From: Allorhodopirellula heiligendammensis
Lineage (GTDB): Bacteria; Planctomycetota; Planctomycetia; Pirellulales; Pirellulaceae
DNA length: 64,000 nt
NCBI RefSeq assembly: GCF_007860105.1
Contig: NZ_SJPU01000002.1
Coordinates: 2,571,882-2,635,881 of the forward strand
Direction: 5' to 3'
Shown here one piece after another: positions 9,435 to 21,500 of the stretch (the first letter of the stretch is position 1; each line of letters begins with the position of its first letter). Position numbers and translations under genes: made by a program. The notes beneath the pieces are model-generated. The model worked only from the letters and a program-made list of their open reading frames with translations, was not told the DNA's origin and searched no databases.

Positions 9435-10862
9435 TCACCCGAGCAACCGAAATGGCTGAGCGGCTTCCAATTGCAACGCCAGCTCCAACAGCAGCCGTTC
9501 CTGCTGGAGATTGGCACTGAACATCATTCCAATCGAGAGGTTTTTCTCGATATCGAAACCGAGCGGGAGACTGATGGCGGGTACTCCTGTGGCATTCGCC
9601 AAAGGAGTGAAGCACGCTAATTTGCGCATTCGCTGCAGGAGCACCTCCATCGGCAATTCCATCGCAAGGTGGCCGATCAGCGGTGGTCGCTCCCCCATCG
9701 TGGGACCGACCAAGACGTCGTATTGAGAATACAATCGACCACTACGTTGAGACGATTTACGCAGTCGCATCACCGCGCCGGGCAGTTTATGTAGACAGCG
9801 TGGCATCTGGCCGGCCAACTCCTTCACAAATCCCGTCACTCGGCTTCGGTCGAAACTCGAATCGATTAGCCGTCTCGAAGTCGACATTGCCGTCCAGGCT
9901 AACAGACACCAAAAATTTCGGAAGTCCTCGGCAAACTGCTCCGTATTGGGCAGCTCGACGGGAGTGACGCGATGCCCCAGGGATTCGAGCAATTTCAAGG
10001 TCGCCGCAAACTCTCGCTTCACCACCGGATCGACCGACCTATCTACCAAGTCACCCGCTACCGCAGCAATTCGCAAAGAGCGGTCCAGCGGCCGCAGGAC
10101 ATGTCCGATGGGCATGAACCCTCGGCGTGGGCTCAGCCGTTCCGCTTCCGCCATGAACATCGCGGTATCGCGAACAGAACGTGTGAGTACCCCGTCAGTC
10201 ACGATACCCACGAAAGGCTCGCGGCCCTGAGAAGGAAGCAGCCGACCACGCGTGGGCTTCAATCCCACCAGCCCACAACAGGAGGCGGGGATACGAATCG
10301 AACCACCTCCATCACTGCCATGGGCGATGGGCACCACTCCGGCAGCGACCAGTGCGGCCGAGCCGCCCGACGAACCACCGGGTGTGTGCTCAAGGTTCCA
10401 TGGGTTTCGTGTGGGAGGACGATCGGGGAACTCTGTCGACGCGGTGAACCCGAATTCTGGCATCGTGCTCTTACCCAAACAGACCATCCCCATATCCAAC
10501 AACTGCTGAGCGATCGGGTGGGTGCGGTGGACAGGCAGCGAGTTCTCTAAAGCTGCCGTACCGTATTTCGTTGGCATGCCCGCCACGTCAGTCAGGTCCT
10601 TGATCAACATGGGAACACCCGCAAATGGCCCATCGAGCGGCTTCCGAGCACGCTGCCGAGCTGCGTCAAAGCAGTCCGTGACGATCGCTCCCAGAAGCGG
10701 ATCAACCTGGTTTGCCCGCTCGATGGCCGCCGCAATCACCTCCGCCACGCTCACCTCTCGATCACGTATTAAGCGTGCAATCGCAACCCCGTCATGGCGG
10801 GCCAGCACGTCATCGGTGAACGCGGATGCGGTGGACGGTTTCATAGGCAGAGGAGAGTTCAA
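9435..10862 (-). CDS. Amidase (amidase-signature family)
   Basis: A 475-residue enzyme, the usual length for the family, that hydrolyses C-N amide bonds by a Ser-cisSer-Lys triad. All three residues are visible: Lys88 in VPMLIKDLTD, cis-Ser164 in PGGSSGGSAAL, and nucleophile Ser188 in HGSDGGGSIRIP, followed by the conserved CGLVGLKPTRGR. No signal peptide, so cytoplasmic. The substrate is not evident. It lacks the GatB/GatC neighbours expected for a tRNA amidotransferase subunit, so a small-molecule or cyclic-amide hydrolase is more likely. Met7 (10844) is an alternative start. Transcribed in the same direction as the Tat oxidoreductase, 194 bp downstream of it. Confidence 0.9.
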   Translation of the reverse strand: MNSPLPMKPSTASAFTDDVLARHDGVAIARLIRDREVSVAEVIAAAIERANQVDPLLGAIVTDCFDAARQRARKPLDGPFAGVPMLIKDLTDVAGMPTKYGTAALENSLPVHRTHPIAQQLLDMGMVCLGKSTMPEFGFTASTEFPDRPPTRNPWNLEHTPGGSSGGSAALVAAGVVPIAHGSDGGGSIRIPASCCGLVGLKPTRGRLLPSQGREPFVGIVTDGVLTRSVRDTAMFMAEAERLSPRRGFMPIGHVLRPLDRSLRIAAVAGDLVDRSVDPVVKREFAATLKLLESLGHRVTPVELPNTEQFAEDFRNFWCLLAWTAMSTSRRLIDSSFDRSRVTGFVKELAGQMPRCLHKLPGAVMRLRKSSQRSGRLYSQYDVLVGPTMGERPPLIGHLAMELPMEVLLQRMRKLACFTPLANATGVPAISLPLGFDIEKNLSIGMMFSANLQQERLLLELALQLEAAQPFRLLG

Positions 10863-11056
10863 TCACCTGGCGTTGAGTTCGGAGCCTCAGCTGCGACGCC
10901 GGACGGCACAGTCACATGGACTCGGCAAGGATGGCAGCCGGAGCGAGACGCCAGCACCCGAAATGGTTCCAATGCAGGCACAATAGATCAGATCTGCTGC
11001 GTTGCAAGGCTCGAGCCGGTGCGACATTTTTCCGCAGTTATCAATGCCCGAGCAGT

Positions 11057-12409
11057 TCAGGAAATTTCTCGCGACTTCCGGCTGAGCAACGCATTGGCCT
11101 GCTCGTCGTCGACGAACTGTTCGGCTTTCGGATCCCATTTCAGTTCACGGCCTAACATGAGTGAGATGTTGCACAAGTGACAGGTCGTCATGGTGCGATG
11201 GTGTGACCATACGTCGGAGATCGGCACTCCACCATCCTCAATGCACTCAAAGAAGTTTGCCATGTGATTTCCAGGCTTCTTGCCCTTGCACAGCTGGATG
11301 ATCAGCTCGTCGAGCTGCTGGCGATCGGCATCCGTCAACGCGTCAACGGGACGGCCTTCGAGCTTGCCACGATTGACGAAAATACGGCCCTTGCTGCCTT
11401 CGAACAGGATGCCATTGGGAAAATCGACGTTGTCGTTTTCCCGCTTGTAGTGATCGTTGACGCTGAGTGTCGATCCGTTTTCATACTCCAAGTCAATATG
11501 GAACTTGGTTGCCGTGTTGTAGCCGTTGGGCAACGACGCTTCCCCGTTGAGGAATGAGTTCCAGTTGAAGTCAGCGGGCACCCGTTGCGGGAACGTGCCT
11601 TTACCTAAAACGCGGACAGGTCCGGTTTCACCTGGCGCGAGCGCCCACTGGGCAATATCAATGTGGTGAGCCCCCCAATCCGTCATCTTTCCACCCGAGT
11701 ACTCGAAGAACCAGCGGAAAAACCGGCGGCGTTCATCGCAATACTTGACCTCAGGTGCGGGTCCTACCCACAGGTTCCAATCGATGTCTTCGGGAGCGGC
11801 GGTGTTCTCGAATGGGCCGCCATCGGGAGCGCCCCCAATCGCCACATAGGCGTTGACGTTGTCGCCGAGGCGTCCACTCTGCACCATCGCGATCGCGGTT
11901 AGAAAGCGAGATATGTCGCTCCGCTGCTGCGTCCCCACTTGAAATACCTTGCCGGTCTCTTCAACCACCTTGCGAATCTGTTTACCCTCGTCGATCGTGA
12001 GCGTCAGCGGCTTCTCACAGTACACGTGGGCACCACTGCGGAGGGCGGCGATAGCAATGGGCACGTGCCAGTGATCAGGGGTACCGATGGTGACGACCTC
12101 TGGCTTTTCCTTCTCCAGCAGCTCCCGGTAATCGCGGTATGTCTTCAGTTTCCCGCCAAAGTCTTGATTGAATTCCGCAGCATGTACATCATCGACATCG
12201 CAGACCGCGATCATGTTAGCGAATTTCGCAGCCCCCCGAGCGATGCTCCCGCCGCGGTTGTAGCGACCACGGCTACCACCCACACCAATCGCGGCGAGGC
12301 GACGTTTCTGCGAATCGGCTCCCTCAGCGGCCGGTACAGAGCCTGCGATTGACAGGGCAGATCCAGCAGCGGCGGTCGTGCGGAGAAAATCACGTCGGTT
12401 AGCACTCAT
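11057..12409 (-). CDS. Tat-exported Gfo/Idh/MocA-family oxidoreductase
   Basis: A 450-residue protein with a twin-arginine signal (NRRDFLRTTAAAGSALSIAG) and an AxA-type cleavage region near residue 28. The Rossmann domain (about 34-165) begins RLAAIGVGGSRGRYNRGG, with YCEKPLTLT (about 131-139), the EKP motif that marks the family. The C-terminal alpha/beta domain includes GAHHIDIAQWAL, typical of the sugar-type substrate pocket. Such exported NAD(P)-dependent oxidoreductases are common in planctomycetes and are usually tied to sugar or sugar-acid breakdown. The exact substrate cannot be inferred. Confidence 0.93.
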   Translation of the reverse strand: MSANRRDFLRTTAAAGSALSIAGSVPAAEGADSQKRRLAAIGVGGSRGRYNRGGSIARGAAKFANMIAVCDVDDVHAAEFNQDFGGKLKTYRDYRELLEKEKPEVVTIGTPDHWHVPIAIAALRSGAHVYCEKPLTLTIDEGKQIRKVVEETGKVFQVGTQQRSDISRFLTAIAMVQSGRLGDNVNAYVAIGGAPDGGPFENTAAPEDIDWNLWVGPAPEVKYCDERRRFFRWFFEYSGGKMTDWGAHHIDIAQWALAPGETGPVRVLGKGTFPQRVPADFNWNSFLNGEASLPNGYNTATKFHIDLEYENGSTLSVNDHYKRENDNVDFPNGILFEGSKGRIFVNRGKLEGRPVDALTDADRQQLDELIIQLCKGKKPGNHMANFFECIEDGGVPISDVWSHHRTMTTCHLCNISLMLGRELKWDPKAEQFVDDEQANALLSRKSREIS

Positions 12410-12462
12410 TTAAATATCCATGGAAGAAAGGAAGCAATAATCAGATACTAACAGTCTAGCAG

Positions 12463-12527
12463 GTAGGGCCGGTTCCTACCCTAAGCGTCGCTCATCCAAC
12501 GCATGTGGCCGGTGGAACCGGCCCTAC
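12463..12527. repeat. Interspersed element with 12-bp terminal inverted repeats, copy 1
   Basis: The 65-bp element starts GTAGGGCCGGTT (12463-12474) and ends AACCGGCCCTAC (12516-12527), a perfect inverted repeat. It lies one base beyond the stop codon of the giant gene. A second copy is at 29166-29250: the right halves match at about 33 of 37 positions (TCATCCAACGC...CCGGTGGAACCGG.CCTACTT). It may serve as a transcription end signal for the giant gene. It is too short to encode anything. Confidence 0.7.
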
Positions 12528-12528
12528 T

Positions 12529-15500
12529 TCACAATACGCGAATATCGGCAAACGCTTCTTTCGCGAACAGTTCATCGACCGCATGCAAGTCTTTATCGGC
12601 CAACGAATTTTCGTCTGCGGAGAAAGATCGCCGATCCGCTGGGGCTCGTTGACGCATCACGAGATCCGTGCTCATCACACTGGGGTTGTCCGAGCGCGGG
12701 CTCACTCGCAATTCTTCGCGTGTGGGCACCGACTCGCCGTTGGATGTGCGAATATGCCGTGCCACCGCGAGAGGGGTCACCTTGGCGGCGAGTGACCATC
12801 CCTGGCTGGCGTTTTCAATGGGTTCCCCTCCTGCGGGCTGTGTGTTGAGCTCGTTGATGACCCGTAGGGCATCCAAAGCCGTCACTAATCCATCACCGTT
12901 GGTGTCATAGTAGGACCTAGGATTCTCTGTCAGCGAAGCGCGATCGAATAATCGTCCGTCGGAGTCCGAGAATTTCGGTTCGTTCAGTTCGTTGATGACG
13001 CGTAGAGCATCCAGAGCCGTCACAAATCCATCAACATTGACATCGTTCAATCGGATAAAGTTCTGCCATGGCTGTGCCGCACTGACGATGATCGCCGCGT
13101 CGCCACTCTGTGTAGCAGCCGTCAGCTGAAACGTGCTGCCCATCCCGACCGGATCAGTCATCCGCCATTCTTCAGCATGGGTGAACAACAAGTGATCATT
13201 CGCACCGATCATCACTTGCATGGGCAACGTATCCGATGACCATTTCTGCGCCAGGCCAGCATCAATGGTCGCTGAGCTGGTGTCGCCATGGGTCAGGTCC
13301 AGCGTAACGCGGCCCTGGGCGGCCTGCGTCGCGACGTTGGTCAGATCGATCGAGCCACCGGCGCCGCTAAGGTTAACACTGGAGCCATCTGCGAAAGCGC
13401 GAAATTGGATTTGATCGGCGGTCACCGCGTAGTCGGCTGACAAAACCACATTGATCGCCTCGGGCGTGGTCAGAGGTTGGTAATCAATCGTGCCGACTTG
13501 ATCGTTCGGTGCTTCAAATTGGGTCAGTGTTCCCGAAATCAACCTAACGAAATCGGGTCCCAGACTCAGCATGTTGTCCGAAGTAACCGATCGGAGAGTA
13601 ACAGTGGGAGAGGCCGTGCCGCTGAGCAGATCAACTTGAGAATCTTCGACTTCACCGTCCTCCGCCGGGCCCGTCGGCAGATCACTGCCGAGGGTGGACA
13701 GGCGGAAGCGGGCATAGGAACTGCCCGCTAAAGCTCCTGCAGGGACCGGATAGCTGATCAAGGTGTCGCCCGCATTGACGATAGCACCGCTGATGATCTT
13801 CTCACCAAGATCATTCCAATCACCATCGCGATTAAAATCGAGCCATGCATCCACAATTCCAGTACCCGAACTATGCACGCGGACGCTGGAGGTCGTCGAT
13901 GTGCCAACGACGGGATTCGTTAAGAAAAAGATGCCATCGTCATCGGTGTCACCCGCAGCATCCTGGCTCGCTGTGCCATCGATTTCAGCTTCGACGGCTG
14001 CACCTAAGAACAGACTCCCCACAACGTGGCTGGCCCCATCCTGATTCTTGGTCACCGGATAGTTCGAGTCGAATCCAGACTGCGTTTGCGACGGCGCGTC
14101 GCCAAAATCCAGAGACAGAGCGAGCACATTGATTGTGACCGATGTCGTGACCGTGTTGTAATTGGACGTGTCGGTCGGTGTGAACGTAGTTGAGAGTGAT
14201 TGGCTGGTTCCGGCGGTCAACACCGTTCCGCTGGCCGGGAGATAGACAAAGCTGCCGGGAATGTTCGCGGTAGCATTGAGTTCATCGGTTCCTAATGCGA
14301 CGCCCGCGAAGATCGCCGTTGGATCGGTCCACGCGACCACAGGATCAGCTTTCAACACGTTGATCGACGTGGTCTTGGTAATCGTGTTGAATCGTGTCGT
14401 GTCATCGGGAGTGAAGGTGACCGACAACGTCTGGCCGTTGCCCGCATTCAAGGCGGTGTCCAGTGCTGGTGTATAGACGAACGTGCCGAGCGCTGTGGAG
14501 GTCGCATTAAGCTGAGCCATGCTGAGCGCACTCCCAAAGACAATGTCGGCGGGCATCGGCCATGCGATATCGGGATCTTTCTGGTTCAATACATTCAGTG
14601 TTACTGATGCCGTTACGGATTCGTACGTGACCGTATCGGTCGGCGTGAACGTGACGCTCAACGAACGACTGGCACCTGCGCTGAGTATCGCTCCAATAGC
14701 AGGGGTATAAACAAAGTTGCCGGGAACGTTGGCGGATGCGTTGAGCTGGCTAGCCCCGAGCGCAGTTCCAGCGACGATATCCCCTGGATTGGCCCACGTT
14801 ACGACGGGCGTTTCCTTAGCGGTGCTGACCGTCGCGGTCGCAGTGCTGACGTTGCCAGATCGATCGGTTGCCGTGAATACGATCGTTGTCATCCCGTTGG
14901 GCAATACAGCAGGTGCGTCGTTGACGATCGTGGGGAATTCATCAACCAGGTCGGTTGCTTGCGGATTGATCATCGCCAAGGCATTGCTGAGCGATTGGCC
15001 AGCATCCAATACGACGGTGTCTCTCTCCAACAGAAGTGACGGCGCCGTGGTGTCCACGACGGAAATCTCTTGCTCGGCGAATCTGACATTGCCGAAGTAG
15101 TCGATCGCTTGAAATAAGACGCGAGTCTTGCCCAACGGCAAGGTATGGTCGGGGAATAAGAACGACGCCCCCGCTGCGATGGCGGTTACGATCGGGTTGG
15201 GATCTGAATCATCGGTCGCGGAAGCGGTTAACGCCGAAACGCTGATCCCACTCGGACCGGTCGCTTCATAGGTTGCCGGAATCGAAGTGAACGTTGGTAG
15301 ATTGGATTCGTCGACTTTGTAGCCGGTATCACGCAGGATCGCCTTTTCAACTTTGCTGTGCTCAAGCGGGCGCAAGCCAGTGAGCAAGCCCGCAGTCATC
15401 AACGAGTCAGTATCGGAGAGAGCGAGATGCCGACCGCTTTCGCCTTCCACCCATATCGGCGGTGAATAGATCGGAATCGGACCATTGTAACCGCCCAGGC

Positions 15501-18500
15501 TGGACGGTCCCGAGGCGATTGCGCCGTGGAAATACAGTCCTCCATCGGGCGTTCCGCCACCATTGGCATCTCGACCGCCGGTGCTGATCCTGTCCCACAT
15601 CGCCTGATTCAGTTCAAACGACACGGGATCGATCAGCAGATGTCCATCCTTGTCACCTAGGTGGCGGTCAAACTCCGTCCAGACGCGACCACGTCCATCG
15701 TCGCTCTCGCTGCTGACCCGACTGGTGCCATCTTGCTGAATATTGGAATCAAAACCAAACAGATGCGTGAGTTCGTGCAACAGGAACGACACCGTATCAA
15801 TCGCGGTATCCGGATTTGACTGCAATTCATCAACACTCCATTCGAACGTGAACGGGCTGGCCGAGGATGGGAAGGTGACATCCAATGTCACGTCGATGGC
15901 GCTGCCGTTGAGATCGTTACCCGACGCCAACTTTTCGGATGCGACACTACGAATGAAGCCAGGTCCACTGATCTCGTATTCAGAATCAATCTCAACTTTA
16001 GGTATCATGCCTTCGAGCGATCGCACCAGGACATCAACTTTTACACCCGCGGGCAAGAAGTTGAACAATAACCGCTGAACATACGCTGCCGCTGTTTCAA
16101 GGTCTTGTTTATATCCATCACCTTCCACCGGATCATTGAATCCAACGGAGTTTGTCGAGTCGTAGATGAAATGAAACGGATTGTTCTGAAAATCGAGTTG
16201 AGCGCCCAGGCTGACTGAATCCGAGATCGTAGAGCCACCAGAATCGGTGACGATGACTTGATAGTCACCGGTTTCGTTCTCCAGCAACTGCGGAAAGGTA
16301 AGCGTCCGCTTGTCCGCGCCCAACAGGTAACCATCGACAGCTTTATCTTCATGAATGATCCACTGATACTGCAATGGATCGTTGCCGGTGGCCGTGACTG
16401 TCAAGCTACCTTCGTGATTGAAAACGCCGACCGCATTCTCGGGTTGGACTGTAATATTCGGTGGATCGATCAGCGTAATCCCGTAGGCGATGGGTACCGA
16501 CGTGTCGGTACCGCCATTGGCGGTTCCCCCATCGTCCTGGGCACTGACCGTGAATCGGGCGCGACCTACGACGTTGGGTTTCGGGGTGTAGGTCAAGTTG
16601 CCAGCAACATCCACTGCTGGTAAGACATCAAACATGTCTGTATCAACGGTCGAGACGACGTAGGCTCGAATCGACTGAGACGCTTCATCGGCAGGACCGG
16701 GAACAAAGTTACTGGCCCAACCCACGACGGTTTGTTGACCATTGTCACTATCGACGACAGGTGGATCGATAGCCGTGAACGACGGCGCGTCGTTTCGTGG
16801 AGTGACATGGATCGTGAACGTTTGCGGTGCGGATGTTCCTGAACCTGAACCCAAACCACCGGCATCGTCCAACGCCACCACCACAAACGAACTGGCGCCC
16901 GATGCGTTAGGTGCCGGTGTGTAAGTCAATAGTCCATTCGCGTCGATCATCGGTGGTACAGCGAACAAAGAACGGCGACTGAGTTGGGAAACGGAGAAAC
17001 CCTTGATCGATTGCCCCAATTCGATGGCATCGGAGGTCGTGACCAATTCAAAACTCTGCGGTCCGGAATCTTCATGCACCGCCGGTGGCGCTACCGCTGT
17101 GAACGTCGGTGGCAGATTCCCCTCCAGCGTGACGCGAACGGAATGATCGGCATCGAGAAGAAAACCATTGGACGAGACACCCGTCACACGAATATCGCTC
17201 ACGCCGCTGACGTCTAACCCTTGGAACTCAATAGTAGCCAATTTTTCGGGTGTCGTTGAATCGGCTGGCCAAGCTCCTAAAAAGCTGTTCCATGACAAGA
17301 TGATCGTGGTGTCGGTTCTCAAATCATTGTCCGACACGACTTCGAACTCGGCATTGTTCGCGTTCGCACCGTTGACTAAACCCGCACCCAGCAAGAACGG
17401 AACTCCGCTAAAGGCGACTCGCGTGGAATCGTAATGAATTTCCAGCAAGAGAGCAGGCGGCACCGTGGTACTCGCATCAATATTGTATTGCACGTCGATG
17501 GTGAATTTTTCACCGAGCGTCAAATCTGTATCCGATGGCGGGATCATTACCACCTGCCCCGGTGCCTGAATCGGGTTGTCGACTGCTTTCGTCAGCGTCG
17601 ATGCAGGAAATGGAAAGTCGGGAACTGCCGGTGGCGCGGGCGCCGCGGGTGTATTCCCGGCGACAGAGACCCAGAGCACGACCGGGTAAGAGAGCACCGG
17701 ATCCGAACCCTGCTCGAAACTATTCTCAAACACGTCAAACATTAACCCCGAGACGGGATCGGTGACTTGCGTCGGTAGCTTGGTCCAACTTGCAGCTTCG
17801 CTAAGCGTGACGGTGTCGTCAGCGCCTGCGATTACAATCAAAGGTTTGCCTTCGCTCGCGTTGTCATACAGAGACTTGGGCGTGACGGTCAGCGAGTTGG
17901 CACCTGAGCCACGCATGTCGATGCGTTGTACGCCGTGGATGGCGGAACTTCGCAAGTCAACGACGACACCCTGCCCCTGGACGTCGATTCCATCGCTCCA
18001 TCCACTTGCCGGGGCAAGTTGGCCTGGCTCGGCATCGAAACGAAACGATTGGTACAACGGCCCACCGCGTCCATCCAAGGTCAAGGTGTCCGATGTATTG
18101 GGAATGCCCGTGATCACCAATGCTGGCGTACGACTTGGGTCATCGGCAACCGCGTAGCGACTCGAATCAAGCGAGGCATACGTGTAGGCGTGAGTCCCCG
18201 TCGTTTGCGATGGGTGATCTTGAGTTGAAAGGATCGCTGGCACGCCGTTGGTGCTGACCGAAAGATACGCACCATCGCGAGCGATGCGGGTTTGGTACGG
18301 CGCCGTCTGGTCGGCACCGATGAGTATCTCATCGAGGTTCACCGTCGACTGTTGATCCGCAAGTATCTTCACGGTCAGATTGGGAACTGGTGTCGCCGGG
18401 CCGCTCAGCACCAGACCCACGTTCAAATCCAGATCAGGCTTGGTTTGGTTGACTGGATCCAACGCCTGCAGGGACACCAACGGACGCGGGTACAGTTCAA

Positions 18501-21500
18501 ACTGGGTAGTACCTGCAGGCAGCGTGAACGGCGTGCTCATCGAGATCTCGAACCACTGCGAAGTGGCTGGAATGAACAGATCGAAATCGATATCAGTCCC
18601 GGAGTTGGCGACCGTGTGATCCAACAACGCGTTACCTCCAGCACCGGCATCGAATTGCAACTGTGTCACGGCAAGTCCAGTCGGAACGTTGAACTCGTAG
18701 CCGGCCGCTGCGGGAATACGAACGAATATCGGTTCTTCGACGCCCAGCGATTGAGTTCGGGTCACGCGTTGGATTCGCTCGGTCAGAACATCAATTTCTG
18801 GCGACAGCGGATCGCTTAAAAACCTCTGTAACTCCGTCGGCACATCGATCCTGCGACCAGGAGTTCCAGCGGCGCTGGATCGAACAAGTGTACGCACATT
18901 GGCATCGTCTTCGTCAACGAGATAAAGGTCTTCGAATGGCACAAGGTCCCCAAATGTGGCCAAATCATAGACGCCGATCGCGCGATCGAAAGCGGCCTGC
19001 AAAGGTGCGTAAGGCGACGAACCAATCACCGCGTCACTGGCGACTGGAAATTGCGGTAAGTCTGGCCGGTCCGAGAACGACAACACATCGTCGGCGTAGG
19101 TTTGGTTGAGCGCTGGACTGGTGCCCCCATCGATGAAAGCACGAATATCCGCAGGCAAGGTTCGCTGGCTCGATGGCGAAAACACTAAACCCGCCGTCAA
19201 TGCCGCTTGGGTCGTCGACGTGGCACCGATGCCCGAAAAATGTCGCAAGATCAACACGCCATCCACGCTGGCTTCGACCGCGTCGTTGTCGTCAACATCC
19301 AAACGACCTTTCGATTCCAGGCCCTGTAGATACGCAAGGATTTCAGACGCGGTGGTCCGCGTCGCAGTACTCGACACCACATCGGTGGACGTGATTCCGT
19401 CAATCAATGCTGAATCGGTTTTGCCCGCCATGTACCGCGCGATCAAGGTGCCATCGGTCGTCGGCAATAGCTTTCCATCGCCATCGATATCGAGCGTGAA
19501 ATCGTTGTCACGAACGAACAGGTTGGCCTTCGCTTCGAACTCTGCTTGCTTCGCCGCAGTTAACAATTGCGAGACGTGATCGCCTTTTTGAGTCAGCGGC
19601 GCACCACCTTCGGCGGTGACGGTCACGTGCCGCTCCGCACCATTGGAAAACTTGACTCCGAAGGTCGCTTCGCTGCCGAGCAAGTCCTCGAAACCTCGCA
19701 ACCGCCATGACTGGGGACCGTTGCCAGGCTGAAAAGTGCTGCCCCCCACATCGACGACATAAGCGCTTTGCACATTACCGTTGCCATCGAGCAACTCCAA
19801 GGTCAAGCCAGCGTACGGCGGACGAATTAATACCGTGTCGTTTCCTTGTGTCTGGAACTTGACGTCGGTGTGGACGACACCGTCAGGACCAATCAACGGC
19901 ACCGTGAAATACGTCGTCTGATTGTCGACTGGATCAATCTGGGTGGGCGTACCGGAGGTCAACAAGAACGCACCGCCCGGCGTCTTGCCATCTCGCTCCG
20001 AACCAGGATCCGGGGAATCGAGATCGAAGCCAGCGAGCTCCGTTCTCGTGGACGGTAGATCGAAGGTAGAAGCAAAGATGGAGCCGATGTCGAAATTGTC
20101 GAGCAGCGTTTGCGATTCCCGGTACAACGGCCCCAGATCGATCAAATCGGTGCCGAACGCGGATAGCTTTAGCTTCAGGATCTCCAGCAACCCTTGCACA
20201 TCCAAGTCCAAGCCGATGTCGTTGGAGAAACGGTTGCCGAGATTTACCGAAGGCGTCACGTGAACATTGGTTTTCCCATTGGAGTTCACTCGAATTTCGG
20301 TGCCAGGCATGAAGCTGATCGAACCCCCAGATGCGATCGCTTGCGGTGACCCGTTCGCGCCAGCATACACATCGATCGTACCGCCGCCGTCAAACGTGAA
20401 ATCGAATGCCGCTTGGTGCGTCGCATCGAAGTAAGGTTCCACCGAAACGCTTTGTTTGACAGCCAAACGGGGCGTGATGACGTAGGAGACGGTCGTCGCG
20501 GAAACGTCGATGGGCCCCGCCGACAAATTGTAAGTCCCCAAGGGCCCGATCGCACCAACGTCGACAGAGAGTGAGGCGATATTACGTTTGGCGTCTAAGT
20601 CCGAGCCTCGTGCAAAGTCATCCGTGGTTGCCGATAAACGATGTTGTGCGTTGTCAAACTCGTGATCGGTCAGTTGAACATCAGGGACGGTGAGCGACAG
20701 ACTACCGAGTGGTTTTTCGACGCCCACTTTAACACCGCCCACCTTGACACTGCCGCCGACACTGACATCGGCTTTGACACCCAGCAGGTCTTCGGCTTGG
20801 CCAAACGAAACACTCAGCCCCGCGCCACCACCGGTTTCGTCGCCAGATTTCTTTTGGGTCGCCTTTTTCTCGTCATCGATCGCTTTTCGAATCTCCGCAT
20901 CGTGGTCACCGGGCTTGCCTTGCGCTTTGGCGATTTCGGCTTTACGCTTGGCCTCACGCGCCTTAGCCACCTCGTCCGTTTGACTCTCATCGTCATCAAA
21001 ATCATAGGCTAGGAGAGAGCTGAGGTTCAGTCCCGCGATCACGATGTTGCCATCGAACGCCGCTGGGTTCTTGCCTCCTTCACTGTCAGTCGTCAGTCCG
21101 CCGTCTGGTTTGCTGAACTGTTTGTTGCCGTTGGCATCTTCGAGTTGACGGTTGATTGAAAACAACGGTATCTTCTCGTTGACACCGATCGGCAACGTGC
21201 CGCTGGCACAGGCCACGACGCACCCGGTACCGCTCAGGGTCGCGTTGAAGCTAAACACCAAGTCGGCATAGGCGCTGATCCGAGGCGAAACGGTGTACAA
21301 GCTGCCGCCGGTCAGTTCGGTGCCCGTGCCGATGACATATTCGGTGTCCGATGTTTTATTGATCGAGTAGGCAAAAACACCGTCATAGAACGTGTCGACG
21401 GAACCGGAGTTGACGTAGTAGCCGTACTCGATACCGATGCGTCCATCCACATCGGCCTTCGCATCGGCACCCCATTTCGTACCAAACAACGGATCGGTGG

